Assembly: GCA_020831765.1 (NCBI GenBank)
Contig: JAFIFY010000184.1
Coordinates: 26,947-90,946 of the forward strand
Direction: 5' to 3'
Length of the DNA stretch: 64,000 nt
Source: Phycisphaeraceae bacterium
GTDB taxonomy: Bacteria > Planctomycetota > Phycisphaerae > Phycisphaerales > Phycisphaeraceae
The notes under the pieces were generated by a model, which had not been told where the DNA came from, ran no database searches, and was given only the letters and a program-made list of their open reading frames with translations. Position numbers and translations under genes: made by a program. Position 1 is the stretch's first letter, and every line of letters starts with the position of its first letter. This document shows positions 16,950 to 26,036 of this stretch, one piece after another.

Positions 16950-17405
16950 TCAGGTTCCCTTGAGCGCTGCCAGACGCTGCAAGATCTGCTGCTGGCTCAT
17001 CTTCTGCACGGCTTCGATTGCGGCCAGGCTTCCCGCGCGCGGCCGGGTCTTGCCCTGTTCGTAATGATAAATGCTCAGTTGGCTGAGGCCGCACAGCAAC
17101 GCGTAGTCGGCTGCGGATAATCCCAGCTTTCTGCGATGCGATTGCAGCTTCTTGGGAGAAAATTCCGTGGTTGAAGTGGGGCCACGTCCCACAGTCAGCC
17201 GGGCGGGAAGATCACGAACCGGATTCGCTCGAGATTGTGCAGGCGCCGCCACCCCGACTTCAAGCTTGCTCAATACACCATCAAGCTTGACCAACTGCTC
17301 GCGGAGGCCCTTGAGTTCCTGTAAAGTCTTCTTGAGATCCACACCAAGTTCCTTGCGTGCCAATTTCGATATCTCCTCTTTGAGTGCCTGGGTCAGGTCT
17401 GCCAT
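16950..17405 (-). CDS. Coiled-coil plus C-terminal XRE-type HTH protein
   Basis: A 151-aa cytoplasmic protein. Residues ~5-55 (ALKEEISKLARKELGVDLKK and following heptads) form a coiled coil. A Pro/Arg-rich linker follows, and residues ~85-150 form a Cro/C1-type helix-turn-helix (LQSHRRKLGLSAADYALLCG, then LSQLSIYHYEQGKTRPR). The order, oligomerisation segment first and HTH last, is the reverse of most XRE repressors. ATG 17405 is chosen because the coiled coil starts there and GGAAAGG lies upstream; the frame stays open upstream to an ATG at 17630. No neighbour points to its target. A nucleoid-associated or global regulator is plausible but unproven. Confidence 0.75.
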   Translation of the reverse strand: MADLTQALKEEISKLARKELGVDLKKTLQELKGLREQLVKLDGVLSKLEVGVAAPAQSRANPVRDLPARLTVGRGPTSTTEFSPKKLQSHRRKLGLSAADYALLCGLSQLSIYHYEQGKTRPRAGSLAAIEAVQKMSQQQILQRLAALKGT

Positions 17406-17922
17406 CAGGATGCCTTTCCGTATTGGAAGAATAGGTCGAAAATCAAGCAAAGCCCGCACTGCCAAGCGAGTGGCCCATCCCACCGAAAAGCGTTGATACA
17501 AGCAGCCACATGCCATGGCAGATGCAAACTTCACTACCTTCACAATTATCCTATCTATCGCCGCCATGAAATGCAAGCAGGCCACATCTCCGGGAATATA
17601 TACGTTGATTCGTTGCCTTGATTCCTTCAAGCAGGGTGATCGTTAAATCGGATGCCGGTGGGCCGCCATTCCCGGAACCTCACCGGGCCTGACGCAAAGA
17701 GATGCGGCGAGATGCGATCGCTGGCACGATTGTTGTCAATAGAAGAAACGTTCCGGTGGCGATGCGGTTCAAACTGGCACTCGCCGCGACCAGTCTTGAC
17801 AAAGAAAACCGTGAAACACCACAGGTTGAGTTGGATGGGTCTGTAGCCCTGTCGTGGATTGATTGACCGGGTTTTGAGCGTGGGACATCGCTTCGCCGCG
17901 GGCGAACTCGGCCGGCGTGAAT
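17406..17922. other. 517-nt gap without a recognised gene
   Basis: Lies upstream of the HTH gene and downstream of the DUF2203 gene, both on the minus strand. I see no convincing short gene, RNA or repeat. It presumably contains the HTH gene promoter; a GATAAT-like hexamer occurs on the minus strand at about 17543-17548 but has no matching -35. Confidence 0.4.
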
Positions 17923-18375
17923 TCAGTCGGGAATCGGAGGCTGTGGCGGCTGATCGTCACCAAGCGAATCCAGTGGTTTTCGGGATTCCAGACCATCTTC
18001 GATTTCCTGCCAGGTCTGTACGGCATGATCGCCGCGCTGCCAGATGAGCAGAATCTCGCGGCCCTTGTGCATCGAGGGAAAGCCCACCACGCCAAGTTCA
18101 AAATCGCGAAGCTCCACACCCACGCTCTGAAGCTCCTCGAGGAGTTCGCTGAGCCTTTGCATTCCGGCATCGTAAGCGCTGGTCTGCTGTGGATCATCGT
18201 GATCGGGATCGGCGGCGCCCAGGCCACGAAGCTCCATGACCTGGTGGAAAACCTCGACAAGGTCATCGACAACTCGGCGGATCAACGGAATGGCCCGATC
18301 AGCCTGATCCGGCGTGAAATACCGCCGCTCCTCAGGTGCCAGTCTGCCTTTGGAATATGCCAGTTCTTCAGCCAT
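17923..18375 (-). CDS. DUF2203 family protein
   Basis: A 150-aa protein matching DUF2203: YFTPDQADRAIPLIRRVVDD near the N-terminus, then GVELRDFELGVVGFPS and REILLIWQRGD in the second half. These are the conserved blocks of this uncharacterised family, which is common in Planctomycetota, Chloroflexi and thermophiles. It is predicted soluble and mostly helical. It is located between the RND operon end and the HTH gene with no clear operon partner (170 nt to the permease stop). Function is unknown. Confidence 0.85.
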   Translation of the reverse strand: MAEELAYSKGRLAPEERRYFTPDQADRAIPLIRRVVDDLVEVFHQVMELRGLGAADPDHDDPQQTSAYDAGMQRLSELLEELQSVGVELRDFELGVVGFPSMHKGREILLIWQRGDHAVQTWQEIEDGLESRKPLDSLGDDQPPQPPIPD

Positions 18376-18545
18376 TGAAGCCCGATCCTCCGCTGCCTAA
18401 CCCATCGACCGGCCACAGCCGGGGCTCCCTCACGGTGCTTGGTCTCCCGCTGACCGACATGCCGACGGACTGTGTCCTTATCGGCTCAAACGGGATGCCA
18501 TCTTGGCATCGGCGGCCAGTTCAAATTCGACAAAAGGGGACGCGT

Positions 18546-21500
18546 TTATTGGGCATCGCCCGGCGGTTTGCCTTTTCGCGGTCCGCCGGAAAGCCAGACC
18601 TTCAACAGCTTCCGCCAACCGGTTGGTTGTGTCCCGGCATCGGTCCCGCCGACGAACCGACTATCGGAACTGACCGGAGGTGCCGCCTGCGGCCCCACGA
18701 CGGCTGGGACGGGAACAGCGCCGGGCAGGGGGAGCCAGTCACGAATCGACGCCCCCGATGGTGCCGGCTCATCATCCAGCCGCAATCGGCCAAGATTCGG
18801 GTCCAGTTCCTTGACCTGCCAGTTGAAAATCGAATAAACCTTGATCTTGGCGTCCATGACCAGGCTGAAGAGCAGGGGCACGACGATGAGTGTGAACAGG
18901 CTGGAGACGAGCAGGCCGCCGACCACCACGCTCCCCAGTCCTCGATAGAGCTCGCTGCCGGCGCCGGGCATGGCCACCAGGGGGAGCATGCCGCACACGC
19001 TGGTGATGGTCGTCATGAAGACCGGGCGGACGCGGGTTCGGACGGACTCGGCGATCGCTTCGCGCGGTTTCAGGGCCCGATCGGAGTCGGCCGAGGTCGA
19101 TCCTCGCCCGCGCATGAAGTTCAGCGACTGGTGGACGATCAGGATCGCGCTGTTGACCACGATGCCGATCAGGATGATGAATCCCAGCATCGTCAGCACA
19201 TCCAATTGCTGGGTGGGGTGATAGGCCTGAACCACGGCCAGCCCGATAAACCCGCCCACCGTGGCCAGTGGCACGGTGAACATGATGACCAGGGGATAGA
19301 GAAAGCTTTCAAACAGCGCGGCCATCAACAGGAACGTGATGATCAGGGCCAGGAAAATTCTGCTGCTGAGCAGGCTGAAGACGCTCTGGACGTTGAAGCC
19401 GGTCCATTGGCCCAGCATCGCATTTCGGACTTCGCTGAGTTTGGCGGCGGTGCCGGTGATGTTCACCCGCACATCCGGCGGGATCATGCCCTGGTCACGC
19501 AGCCCCTGAATCTGCGATGCGATCGCACGTTCGGCATCTTCCAAGGCGATCTGCTCGGGCACGGTCACGCTGAGCGTAACGGTTCGGAACTGCTCGATAC
19601 GTTGAATCTGCTGAGGGGATGGTGCATCGACGTATTCCACCACGGATCGCAGTGGAATGATTCGGCTGACCCCCTGATCCGCCGCGGCGATGGGCGTTTG
19701 AAGCAGGGCTTCAGGTGAGACCGGAATATCGGGATTACGTTTCACCAGGATGTCGATGGTCTCATTACCCGTTCGAAATTCACCCGCGAAAGCCCCATCA
19801 TTAAGTGCCTGGACGGTGACATTGACCAGTCGTTGATCAACGCCAAGTTCCTTGGCTCGGGCATCACGCGCCTTGAAGCGGCGCTCCATCGCGGTGAGGT
19901 TGAAGTTGCCCGGCGTCGGTCGGATACTGCCCGGACCATATGAACCGACCAGTACGCCAAAAATCATCGATGCCGTCTCCCGCAACTGATCGAAATCATC
20001 ATCGGAACCAGTGATACTGATCTCGACATCGATCGTATTGCCCGTGCCCGCCGTTCGACCGAAAATACTGGGTTGAAATGCAAAGGAAAATACGCCCGGA
20101 CTGACCCCGCCCGCCTGCGAAAGCAGAGGCATCAGCGGCCGGACCACTTCCTCCTCCTGACTTGAAGCGCCGTAAAAGACCAGGCTTCCAAACGTGACGT
20201 AGAAGAAGTTGTCAATCGGCGGGATGTTTTCCACCTGTCTCATCTGGCCGGTGGCGAAATCCCTCGCCATGACCGGTGGAAGACCGACAAGGTCATCCCG
20301 GCGTTGGGCATTCCAATAGGGGGTTAGCTCACGTTCCATGCGTTTGGCCAGCGTTCTCTGCTTCTCCACCGTATAGCCCGGCGGCGTAAAGAGCAGCCCG
20401 AAGATCAAGTTTCGATTCCCCTCGGGCAAGTAGCTGGTCGAGGGCATCATCCACATCGAGAGCGCGATCGCAGAGATCGTGAACAGCAGAACGATGCAGA
20501 TTCGCATGAATACGCGTGGCACGTCCGGGGCGCAGAGCCAGTGGATCAGTTTCGCGTAACGGCCGACCACGCCGGCCATGATCGTCGCCAGGCCGAAAAG
20601 GTTCTGCGCAGCGCGAAGGATGCGAAGTCTGGGCACATGATTGGCTCGCAGGAACCGGCTCGAAGCGGTGGGAATGACCGTGACCGAGACGACCAGCGAC
20701 AGGCTCACCGCCGCGCAGATCGCAAGAGCGATATCCCGAAAGAGTTGCCCGGCCTCTTCCTGCATGGCCAGTACGGGAACGAAAACGGCCAGGGTCGTCA
20801 GGGCCGAGGCCAGAATGGCGCCCCAGACCTCCCCAGCACCGTCGTAAGCCGCCCGGATCGGCGATTTGCCCATATTGATATGTCGATCGATGTTCTCAAG
20901 GACCACGATGGCCGCGTCCACCACCATGCCCACGGCGAACGCCATGCCCGCGAGACTGATGACGTTGAGATTGCGCCCCGCGGCCGTCATGACCAGAAAT
21001 GTGCCGATGATGGAGATGGGGATCGCCAGGGCGACCACCATCGTCGGTCGGACCGCACGCAGAAAAATCAGCAGGGTCAGGATCGCCAGCGAGCCGCCCA
21101 GATAGAGGTTGTTCTGCACAAGGCTGATGGCGCTGCTGATATAGATGGTTTCATCGTAGAGTTGTTCGAGTCTAAGTTGCGGCGGTTCGGAAAGGCCGAG
21201 TTCGGCCTGAACCTGACGGGACATCTGCGGCAGGATCTCCGCCCGCGCTGCTTCGATCTGCCCGCGCAGGCCTTGCATGACCTGCATGACGTTGGAGCCG
21301 GATTCCCGGAACGCGGGAATCGCCAGGGCGGCGCGTCCCTTGGAGCGAACGAACGCCCGCTCCTTCTCCAAATTCAGCGTTGCCCGCCCGATGTCCTCGA
21401 CGCGGATCGTGCCTCGGTCGGTCTGGCGGATGATCGTGCGGTTGATCTGCTCGACATCGGTGAATTCGCCGACACCACGGATCGTCGTCTGGACCCGACC

Positions 21501-22169
21501 CAACGGAATCTCCCCGGCCGAAACGGTCAGGTTCTGCGCCCGAAGCGCTTCGATCACTTCGGCGTAAGACAACTCGCGCTGGGCCATGCGGGTGGGATCG
21601 ACCTCGATGTGGATTTCCCGACTCCGGCCGCCGAAGATTCTGACCTCGGCCAGGTCGTCCACCCTCTCAAGGAATGGCTTGAGCAATCGGTCCGCCGAGT
21701 CGAAGAAGTATCCGATATCGATCGATTCATCGTCACAGGTCAGGAGCATCCAGGCGATTGACTGGTCCGGTTCGGTATCGGCCGAGACGATCACCGGGCT
21801 CTCAACGCCTTCGGGATAGCTGGGAACCTCACGGAGCTTGTCCGAGACTTCCTGGAATGCCGCGCTCTTGTTTATGCCCACCGCGAACTCAAGCGAAATT
21901 TCCGCGCGGCCAAGATCGGCCGTCGAGGTCATCTTGCGAAGGCCACTGATGCCCTTGAGCTTGTCTTCCTGGGGCCGGAGGATGTTTCGCTCGATGTCCT
22001 GCGGCGAGGCACCAACCCAGATCGTGGTCACCCGGATCAGGGGTTGATCGACGTTCGGCGAGAGCTGCACCGGGATGGTAAAGAGCGCAAGAAATCCAAA
22101 CAGCACGATCAGGATGACCCCGACACTGACCTTGACCGGGTTCTCAAGGGCGAAACGAATCGGATTCAT
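18546..22169 (-). CDS. RND efflux permease, HAE-1-like
   Basis: A proton-driven inner-membrane pump subunit (1207 aa; AcrB-type proteins are ~1040). It shows the RND layout: TM1 (VGVILIVLFGFLALFTIPVQ), a large periplasmic loop, TM2-6, a second loop, TM8-12. The TM4 relay reads GMVVDAAIVVLENI, keeping the Asp equivalent to AcrB D407 while the second Asp is Ala. TM10 has GIVVNSAILIV where AcrB has Lys940. This pattern is shared by many HAE-1 branch members. The extra length is partly a ~90-residue Pro/Gly-rich cytoplasmic tail. ATG 22169 is 3 nt beyond the adaptor stop, so the two are translationally coupled. The pump lies opposite a TetR regulator. Confidence 0.92.
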   Translation of the reverse strand: MNPIRFALENPVKVSVGVILIVLFGFLALFTIPVQLSPNVDQPLIRVTTIWVGASPQDIERNILRPQEDKLKGISGLRKMTSTADLGRAEISLEFAVGINKSAAFQEVSDKLREVPSYPEGVESPVIVSADTEPDQSIAWMLLTCDDESIDIGYFFDSADRLLKPFLERVDDLAEVRIFGGRSREIHIEVDPTRMAQRELSYAEVIEALRAQNLTVSAGEIPLGRVQTTIRGVGEFTDVEQINRTIIRQTDRGTIRVEDIGRATLNLEKERAFVRSKGRAALAIPAFRESGSNVMQVMQGLRGQIEAARAEILPQMSRQVQAELGLSEPPQLRLEQLYDETIYISSAISLVQNNLYLGGSLAILTLLIFLRAVRPTMVVALAIPISIIGTFLVMTAAGRNLNVISLAGMAFAVGMVVDAAIVVLENIDRHINMGKSPIRAAYDGAGEVWGAILASALTTLAVFVPVLAMQEEAGQLFRDIALAICAAVSLSLVVSVTVIPTASSRFLRANHVPRLRILRAAQNLFGLATIMAGVVGRYAKLIHWLCAPDVPRVFMRICIVLLFTISAIALSMWMMPSTSYLPEGNRNLIFGLLFTPPGYTVEKQRTLAKRMERELTPYWNAQRRDDLVGLPPVMARDFATGQMRQVENIPPIDNFFYVTFGSLVFYGASSQEEEVVRPLMPLLSQAGGVSPGVFSFAFQPSIFGRTAGTGNTIDVEISITGSDDDFDQLRETASMIFGVLVGSYGPGSIRPTPGNFNLTAMERRFKARDARAKELGVDQRLVNVTVQALNDGAFAGEFRTGNETIDILVKRNPDIPVSPEALLQTPIAAADQGVSRIIPLRSVVEYVDAPSPQQIQRIEQFRTVTLSVTVPEQIALEDAERAIASQIQGLRDQGMIPPDVRVNITGTAAKLSEVRNAMLGQWTGFNVQSVFSLLSSRIFLALIITFLLMAALFESFLYPLVIMFTVPLATVGGFIGLAVVQAYHPTQQLDVLTMLGFIILIGIVVNSAILIVHQSLNFMRGRGSTSADSDRALKPREAIAESVRTRVRPVFMTTITSVCGMLPLVAMPGAGSELYRGLGSVVVGGLLVSSLFTLIVVPLLFSLVMDAKIKVYSIFNWQVKELDPNLGRLRLDDEPAPSGASIRDWLPLPGAVPVPAVVGPQAAPPVSSDSRFVGGTDAGTQPTGWRKLLKVWLSGGPRKGKPPGDAQ

Positions 22170-22172
22170 ACA

Positions 22173-23651
22173 TCAATTCTCACTCATTGCCAGGGGGGCA
22201 ACCCCCGGTCGCCATTTGTCGCAAATCGGGGACAGGGGGGGCGAATCGACGCTTCCGCATGGTGGGGAGGGCTCTATCGCCCCGGCCCATGCCCGGTCCT
22301 CGCCCGATGTCTCAAGGGCATTCGGCTCCTCTTCATTCGCCGGTGGGCCATCCGGCATCTGATTGGGGGCGAGTTCCGCATCCATCAATGGCTGACCGGG
22401 GGCCATTAACCGTTCCGCGCCTTCGATCACGACCCGCAAACCAGCCTCAAAGTTGGCATCGGGCTGCAGGAGGCGGACGGCGACGCGGTCACCTTCGGAG
22501 AAAAGGGTTCTCACCATTACGCGGCCGGAAATTCCGTTGGCCGCGTACCAGATCACCTCGCCACCAGCGGTAAAGAGCACCGCATCACGCGGAACCGTGA
22601 AGACGCGCACCGGTTCACCGGTGGGAATCATGGCGGAAATACTCATGCCCGGAAGCAGGCGTCGCTCGATTTTGATCGGATCGGCGTCTCGGCCCGGCTC
22701 ATCGACGGTGACCAGATCGGTGGCGGCGACCGGCATCTTTACCATATCGGACAGGCGGACCTTGACCGGGAAGGTGCGGGCAGCGCCGGCGGCGCGCGGC
22801 ACGATGGAAACCACCTTGCCGGACAGATCAAGCTCCCAGGCATCGATGTGGATGTTCATCTCCTGGCCAACACCCGTGGCGGCGATCAGGTCTTCAGGGA
22901 CATCGATCAGGGCATCAATTCGCCCTCGCGAAACCACTTCCGCGATCACCGATCCCTGTGAGGCCCACTGGCCCGGTTCGGCAAGTCTCCGAACAACGAC
23001 ACCGTCGAATTCGGCATATATCTTTGACCGGCGCAATTCCTCTTCACGGCGGGTCCGCTGAGCCTTTAGCGTTGCCAGCATCGCTTCACCAGCCAGAAGA
23101 CGGGCTCGACCGGCGGCCAGTTCCATACGCGCATCGTCGACTTCCTTCTGCCTCGCCGAGTCGGTCCGAAGCAGACCGGCCAGAAACTCATATTCACTTT
23201 CGAGACGCTGCATCCGCGCGGTGCGCTCGGCAATGTTGGCCTGGGCCTCTGCAATATCGGCGTCCAATTCGTTGATCGATATTTCAGTGAACGTCGAATC
23301 GAGCCTGGCCAGCAGGGTTCCCGGTTCACCATCACGAGGCCCATGAACTTCATCACCTTCTTCGACGTAAACCTCCAGGATTCGCCCCGGCTGTTCCGAA
23401 GCGATGGCCGCGCGGCTGACCTCGGCAAGGCGGCCGATCACGCTCCAGCGATCCTGGAGAATTTCCTCGCGAACCTCTCCAAAACGCACCCTGGCCGGCG
23501 GAGGACCTCCGCCATTGTTGCCGTCTGGAGGGCCGGCCTGGCCTTCCTCGCCGTTGCCCGAACAGCCGCCGATGACGGTAACCCAGCTCATCAGCAGACC
23601 GGCAAGCAGTTGCAGGCCGATGAACCTCCCGTCTCGTTGCTGATGTTGCAT
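22173..23651 (-). CDS. RND periplasmic adaptor, predicted lipoprotein
   Basis: Membrane-fusion subunit (492 aa) linking the permease to an outer-membrane channel. A lipobox-like VIGGC places the lipidated Cys at residue 30, followed by a Gly/Pro-rich spacer. Then come the half-lipoyl/beta-barrel parts (QPGRILEVYVEEGDEV), a coiled-coil hairpin (~residues 125-205, ISINELDADIAEAQANIAER onward) and the second lipoyl half (AEFDGVVVRRLAEPGQW). The C-terminus has a ~90-residue extension after the usual RLLQPDANFEAGLRVVIEG end. No TolC gene is nearby, so the channel must be encoded elsewhere. Confidence 0.9.
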   Translation of the reverse strand: MQHQQRDGRFIGLQLLAGLLMSWVTVIGGCSGNGEEGQAGPPDGNNGGGPPPARVRFGEVREEILQDRWSVIGRLAEVSRAAIASEQPGRILEVYVEEGDEVHGPRDGEPGTLLARLDSTFTEISINELDADIAEAQANIAERTARMQRLESEYEFLAGLLRTDSARQKEVDDARMELAAGRARLLAGEAMLATLKAQRTRREEELRRSKIYAEFDGVVVRRLAEPGQWASQGSVIAEVVSRGRIDALIDVPEDLIAATGVGQEMNIHIDAWELDLSGKVVSIVPRAAGAARTFPVKVRLSDMVKMPVAATDLVTVDEPGRDADPIKIERRLLPGMSISAMIPTGEPVRVFTVPRDAVLFTAGGEVIWYAANGISGRVMVRTLFSEGDRVAVRLLQPDANFEAGLRVVIEGAERLMAPGQPLMDAELAPNQMPDGPPANEEEPNALETSGEDRAWAGAIEPSPPCGSVDSPPLSPICDKWRPGVAPLAMSEN

Positions 23652-23751
23652 TCCAGTAAACTCCTTCAGGGGGCAGGGTCGGTCCGATCCGGCAGGGCGC
23701 TGCCTGGCGCCGGGCGGGCATCACGCCCCAAGCCCCGGCGACGCGATGAGC

Positions 23752-23764
23752 CGTACATTGTACG
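23752..23764. promoter_or_regulatory. Perfect palindrome in the TetR/efflux divergent region
   Basis: CGTACA-T-TGTACG is a 13-bp perfect palindrome, 100 nt upstream of the adaptor ATG and 109 nt upstream of the TetR start. It contains a minus-strand TACAAT (23757-23762) that could be the -10 of the efflux operon. It is a natural operator candidate for the adjacent TetR protein. Confidence 0.6.
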
Positions 23765-23872
23765 ATGGGTCAGGTCGCCGGGCCAGTGTCGGCGCTGACA
23801 AGAATCGAATGTCGCTTGTTCGCCCGCCTGAAGGGCAAGCCCGCAGGTCGTTCAGAAGCATTGAATACCAAG

Positions 23873-24505
23873 ATGCCCAGGAAATCAGCCAAGCAAGCGT
23901 CAGGAGATCGAGCCGTCTGGCGATCGGCATCGATGGATGAGCGCCGGCGGATCATCTGCCGCGCGGGCATCGAGCTGATCAATCGTCGGGGGCTTGAAGC
24001 ACTGACCATCCGCGCTGTGGCCGCGAAGGTCGGCCTTGGCACGATGTCACTGTACACCTATTTCACCAACCACCACGCGCTTCGGCTGGCGATCATTCGT
24101 ACGGGGTTCGAACTGCTTAACAGTTGCTGCGCTGCCGCCTCGACCCTTGGCACAGTGCAAGGCTGGCGAGGCAGCGCGCGGGCCTACCTTCAGTTCGCGA
24201 TCGATCAACCCAACCTCTACACCCTTATGTTCAACACGCCATTGCCTGAGGCCGAGGACGCCAGCGGTGACCTCGAGGCGGTGTTCGCGAACCTGGTGGA
24301 TCGCGTGCAGTCACAGCTTGACCGGAGGCGATATCGCGGCAAGGCACTGCGACGGGAGGCCCGACGTCGGGCCGAGACGTACTGGATCGCCGTGCATGGT
24401 CTGGCCTCGCTGGTGATCGCCCGACGTCTGACCAGCGACATGGAACGCTTGCTTGATGAGTTGTTGGCTCGCGTCGCCCCGACTGGAACCGTGCTTGATG
24501 ACTGA
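23873..24505 (+). CDS. TetR family transcriptional regulator
   Basis: A 210-aa DNA-binding repressor. The N-terminal HTH occupies residues ~20-70 (MDERRRIICRAGIELINRRG, LTIRAVAAKVGLGTMSLYTY). The C-terminal ligand domain resembles the WHG type (ARAYLQFAIDQPNLYTLMFN, then ETYWIAVHGLASLVIARRL). ATG 23873 (MPRKSAKQASGD) is preferred; the in-frame start at 23765 would add 36 poorly conserved residues and begin immediately after the palindrome that probably serves as operator. It is transcribed divergently from the RND adaptor/permease operon, so it very likely controls that operon and itself. Confidence 0.88.
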   Translation: MPRKSAKQASGDRAVWRSASMDERRRIICRAGIELINRRGLEALTIRAVAAKVGLGTMSLYTYFTNHHALRLAIIRTGFELLNSCCAAASTLGTVQGWRGSARAYLQFAIDQPNLYTLMFNTPLPEAEDASGDLEAVFANLVDRVQSQLDRRRYRGKALRREARRRAETYWIAVHGLASLVIARRLTSDMERLLDELLARVAPTGTVLDD

Positions 24506-24591
24506 GGGCTTTGGGGGTTCTCCCCGTGAAGATGGATGCGAAGGTGGCAAGCGTTATCACCGGAATGCACCGAAACGGGCGATTGGCCGAT

Positions 24592-24620
24592 TTGTCCGAC
24601 GCCATGCATGAACGTATGCT
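24592..24620 (+). promoter_or_regulatory. Candidate promoter of the META-domain gene
   Basis: TTGTCC (24592-24597), a 17-nt spacer and TATGCT (24615-24620) predict a start near 24627, about 54 nt before the ATG at 24681. Confidence 0.55.
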
Positions 24621-24680
24621 CACGGCGCTCCTGATTGAAGCGGCCCGGTTCTCTTCTGGATACTCAAGGGAGGTTTCAAG

Positions 24681-25118
24681 ATGATGCACACGGTATTCCC
24701 CATCTTTCGGGGTCTGATGGCTGTGGTGGCGTGCGTCGGTCTGGCCTGCTGTGCGAGCACCGCGTCGCCCAAGGCTGAGGGTGGCCTCTGGCGACTGGTC
24801 AGTGCTGCTGATGAGAAAATCGATCCCCAGGCCGCCGAATACACTATTCAGCTTAAAGACGGACATTTGAGCGGTGGCAGCGGAGTAAATCGCTACACCG
24901 GCGCCTACCGAATGGGTAAGGACCAATCGCTTGCGGTCGGGCCGACGATCGCCTCGACACGCATGGCCGGGCCGCGGCCGCTGATGGACGCGGAAGCGGC
25001 GTTTCTTGATCTTCTCACGCGGGTCGCATCCTACAGTGTTCGAGATCGCCGTCTGATCCTGCACGGCGAAGATGGAAGTGCGCTGCTGACGTTCGTGAGC
25101 GAGCGGGTCGCCCGGTAG
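24681..25118 (+). CDS. META-domain (HslJ-like) lipoprotein
   Basis: A 145-aa envelope protein. The N-terminus (FRGLMAVVACVGLACCAS) is a signal peptide ending in a Cys pair at residues 23-24, an imperfect lipobox. The rest fits a META domain: a leading Trp (GLWRLVSA), GGSGVNRYTGAYRM, then IASTRMAGPRP where HslJ has TxMAC, and a terminal LTFVSE. HslJ-type proteins are associated with envelope stress and antibiotic tolerance, but the activity is unknown. AAGGGAGG at 24666-24673 is an excellent ribosome binding site for ATG 24681. It has its own promoter and no obvious operon partner. Confidence 0.8.
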   Translation: MMHTVFPIFRGLMAVVACVGLACCASTASPKAEGGLWRLVSAADEKIDPQAAEYTIQLKDGHLSGGSGVNRYTGAYRMGKDQSLAVGPTIASTRMAGPRPLMDAEAAFLDLLTRVASYSVRDRRLILHGEDGSALLTFVSERVAR

Positions 25119-25164
25119 AGCGCCCCAAAGTCCTCATCGGACGGTGTGAGCCAGCCCCCGGAGC

Positions 25165-25983
25165 TTACATACGCACTTGTTCGGTCGCCAGCCCCTTACT
25201 CAACTCCGCCATGAGCGCTTCGACCGCCTCCACCCGCTGATCGATGGGCTCATCGAGATGCTGTTCAAGGCGCCGCACCAGGGCCGAGCCGACGATGGCC
25301 GCATCGGCCACACTGACTACCTGCTCAACCTGCCGGGGTTCAGCGATGCCGAATCCCACGGCGATCGGCAGCGAACTGACCGTTCGCAGAGGTTCGATCC
25401 GCTCGGTGAGGTCCGACGGCAATTGGGACTGTTCGCCGGTGACGCCGGAACGGGAAACCAGGTAGATGAATCCGCTGGAGGCTTCGGCCAGTTTCCGGGC
25501 GCGCTCCAGGGGGGTGGTGGGCGCGATCAGAAAGCTGAGCGTCAGATTCTGCGCGGCAGCGGCGGCGCGAAGAGGCGCGGCCTCTTCCACGGTGAGATCC
25601 GGCACGATCAGACCATCAAAGCCTGATTCGCTGGCGGTGGATGTGAAACGATCAATGCCCTGACGGTGAATCAGCGAAAAACTCACCATCGCCACCAGCC
25701 CGATGGTCAATTCGCCCCGTATCGAGCGGACCATCTCGAACAGATCGGAGCAACGCAGACCCTCCCGCAGGGCACGGTGCATCGAGGCCTGGATCACCGG
25801 GCCATCAGCGATGGGATCCGAAAACGGAAAGCCGATCTCGCAGATGGATGCACGCTGTCGCTGCGCCGCCAAGATCAGCCGGCGCGTCGTCTCCAGGTCG
25901 GGATCGCCGCCGGTCAGGAATGGCATCAGTGCCTTGCGACCTTGCGCGCGAAGTTCTTCAAAAATCGCGGTGATTCTGTTCAT
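25165..25983 (-). CDS. trpA: Tryptophan synthase alpha chain
   Basis: Cleaves indole-3-glycerol phosphate to indole and glyceraldehyde 3-phosphate as the partner of TrpB. A TIM-barrel protein of 272 aa with catalytic Glu49 (CEIGFPFSDP) and Asp60 (IADGPVIQ) at exactly the canonical positions. The phosphate-binding SRSGVTG and VGFGI loops are also present. The usual MSYYNP-like block reads MVSFSLIHRQG, a mild deviation. It follows rho on the same strand with 53 nt between them. trpB and other trp genes are not in the window, so the pathway is split. Confidence 0.95.
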   Translation of the reverse strand: MNRITAIFEELRAQGRKALMPFLTGGDPDLETTRRLILAAQRQRASICEIGFPFSDPIADGPVIQASMHRALREGLRCSDLFEMVRSIRGELTIGLVAMVSFSLIHRQGIDRFTSTASESGFDGLIVPDLTVEEAAPLRAAAAAQNLTLSFLIAPTTPLERARKLAEASSGFIYLVSRSGVTGEQSQLPSDLTERIEPLRTVSSLPIAVGFGIAEPRQVEQVVSVADAAIVGSALVRRLEQHLDEPIDQRVEAVEALMAELSKGLATEQVRM

Positions 25984-26036
25984 GATGTGGGCCGCATGGG
26001 ACCGGTGTCAGCATGGAAGCTCACGGAAGTGAGGGA

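Noticed and set aside
20541..21761. 406-codon frame antisense to the RND permease
   Set aside because: Arg/His/Asp-rich shadow of a conserved membrane protein in high-G+C DNA.
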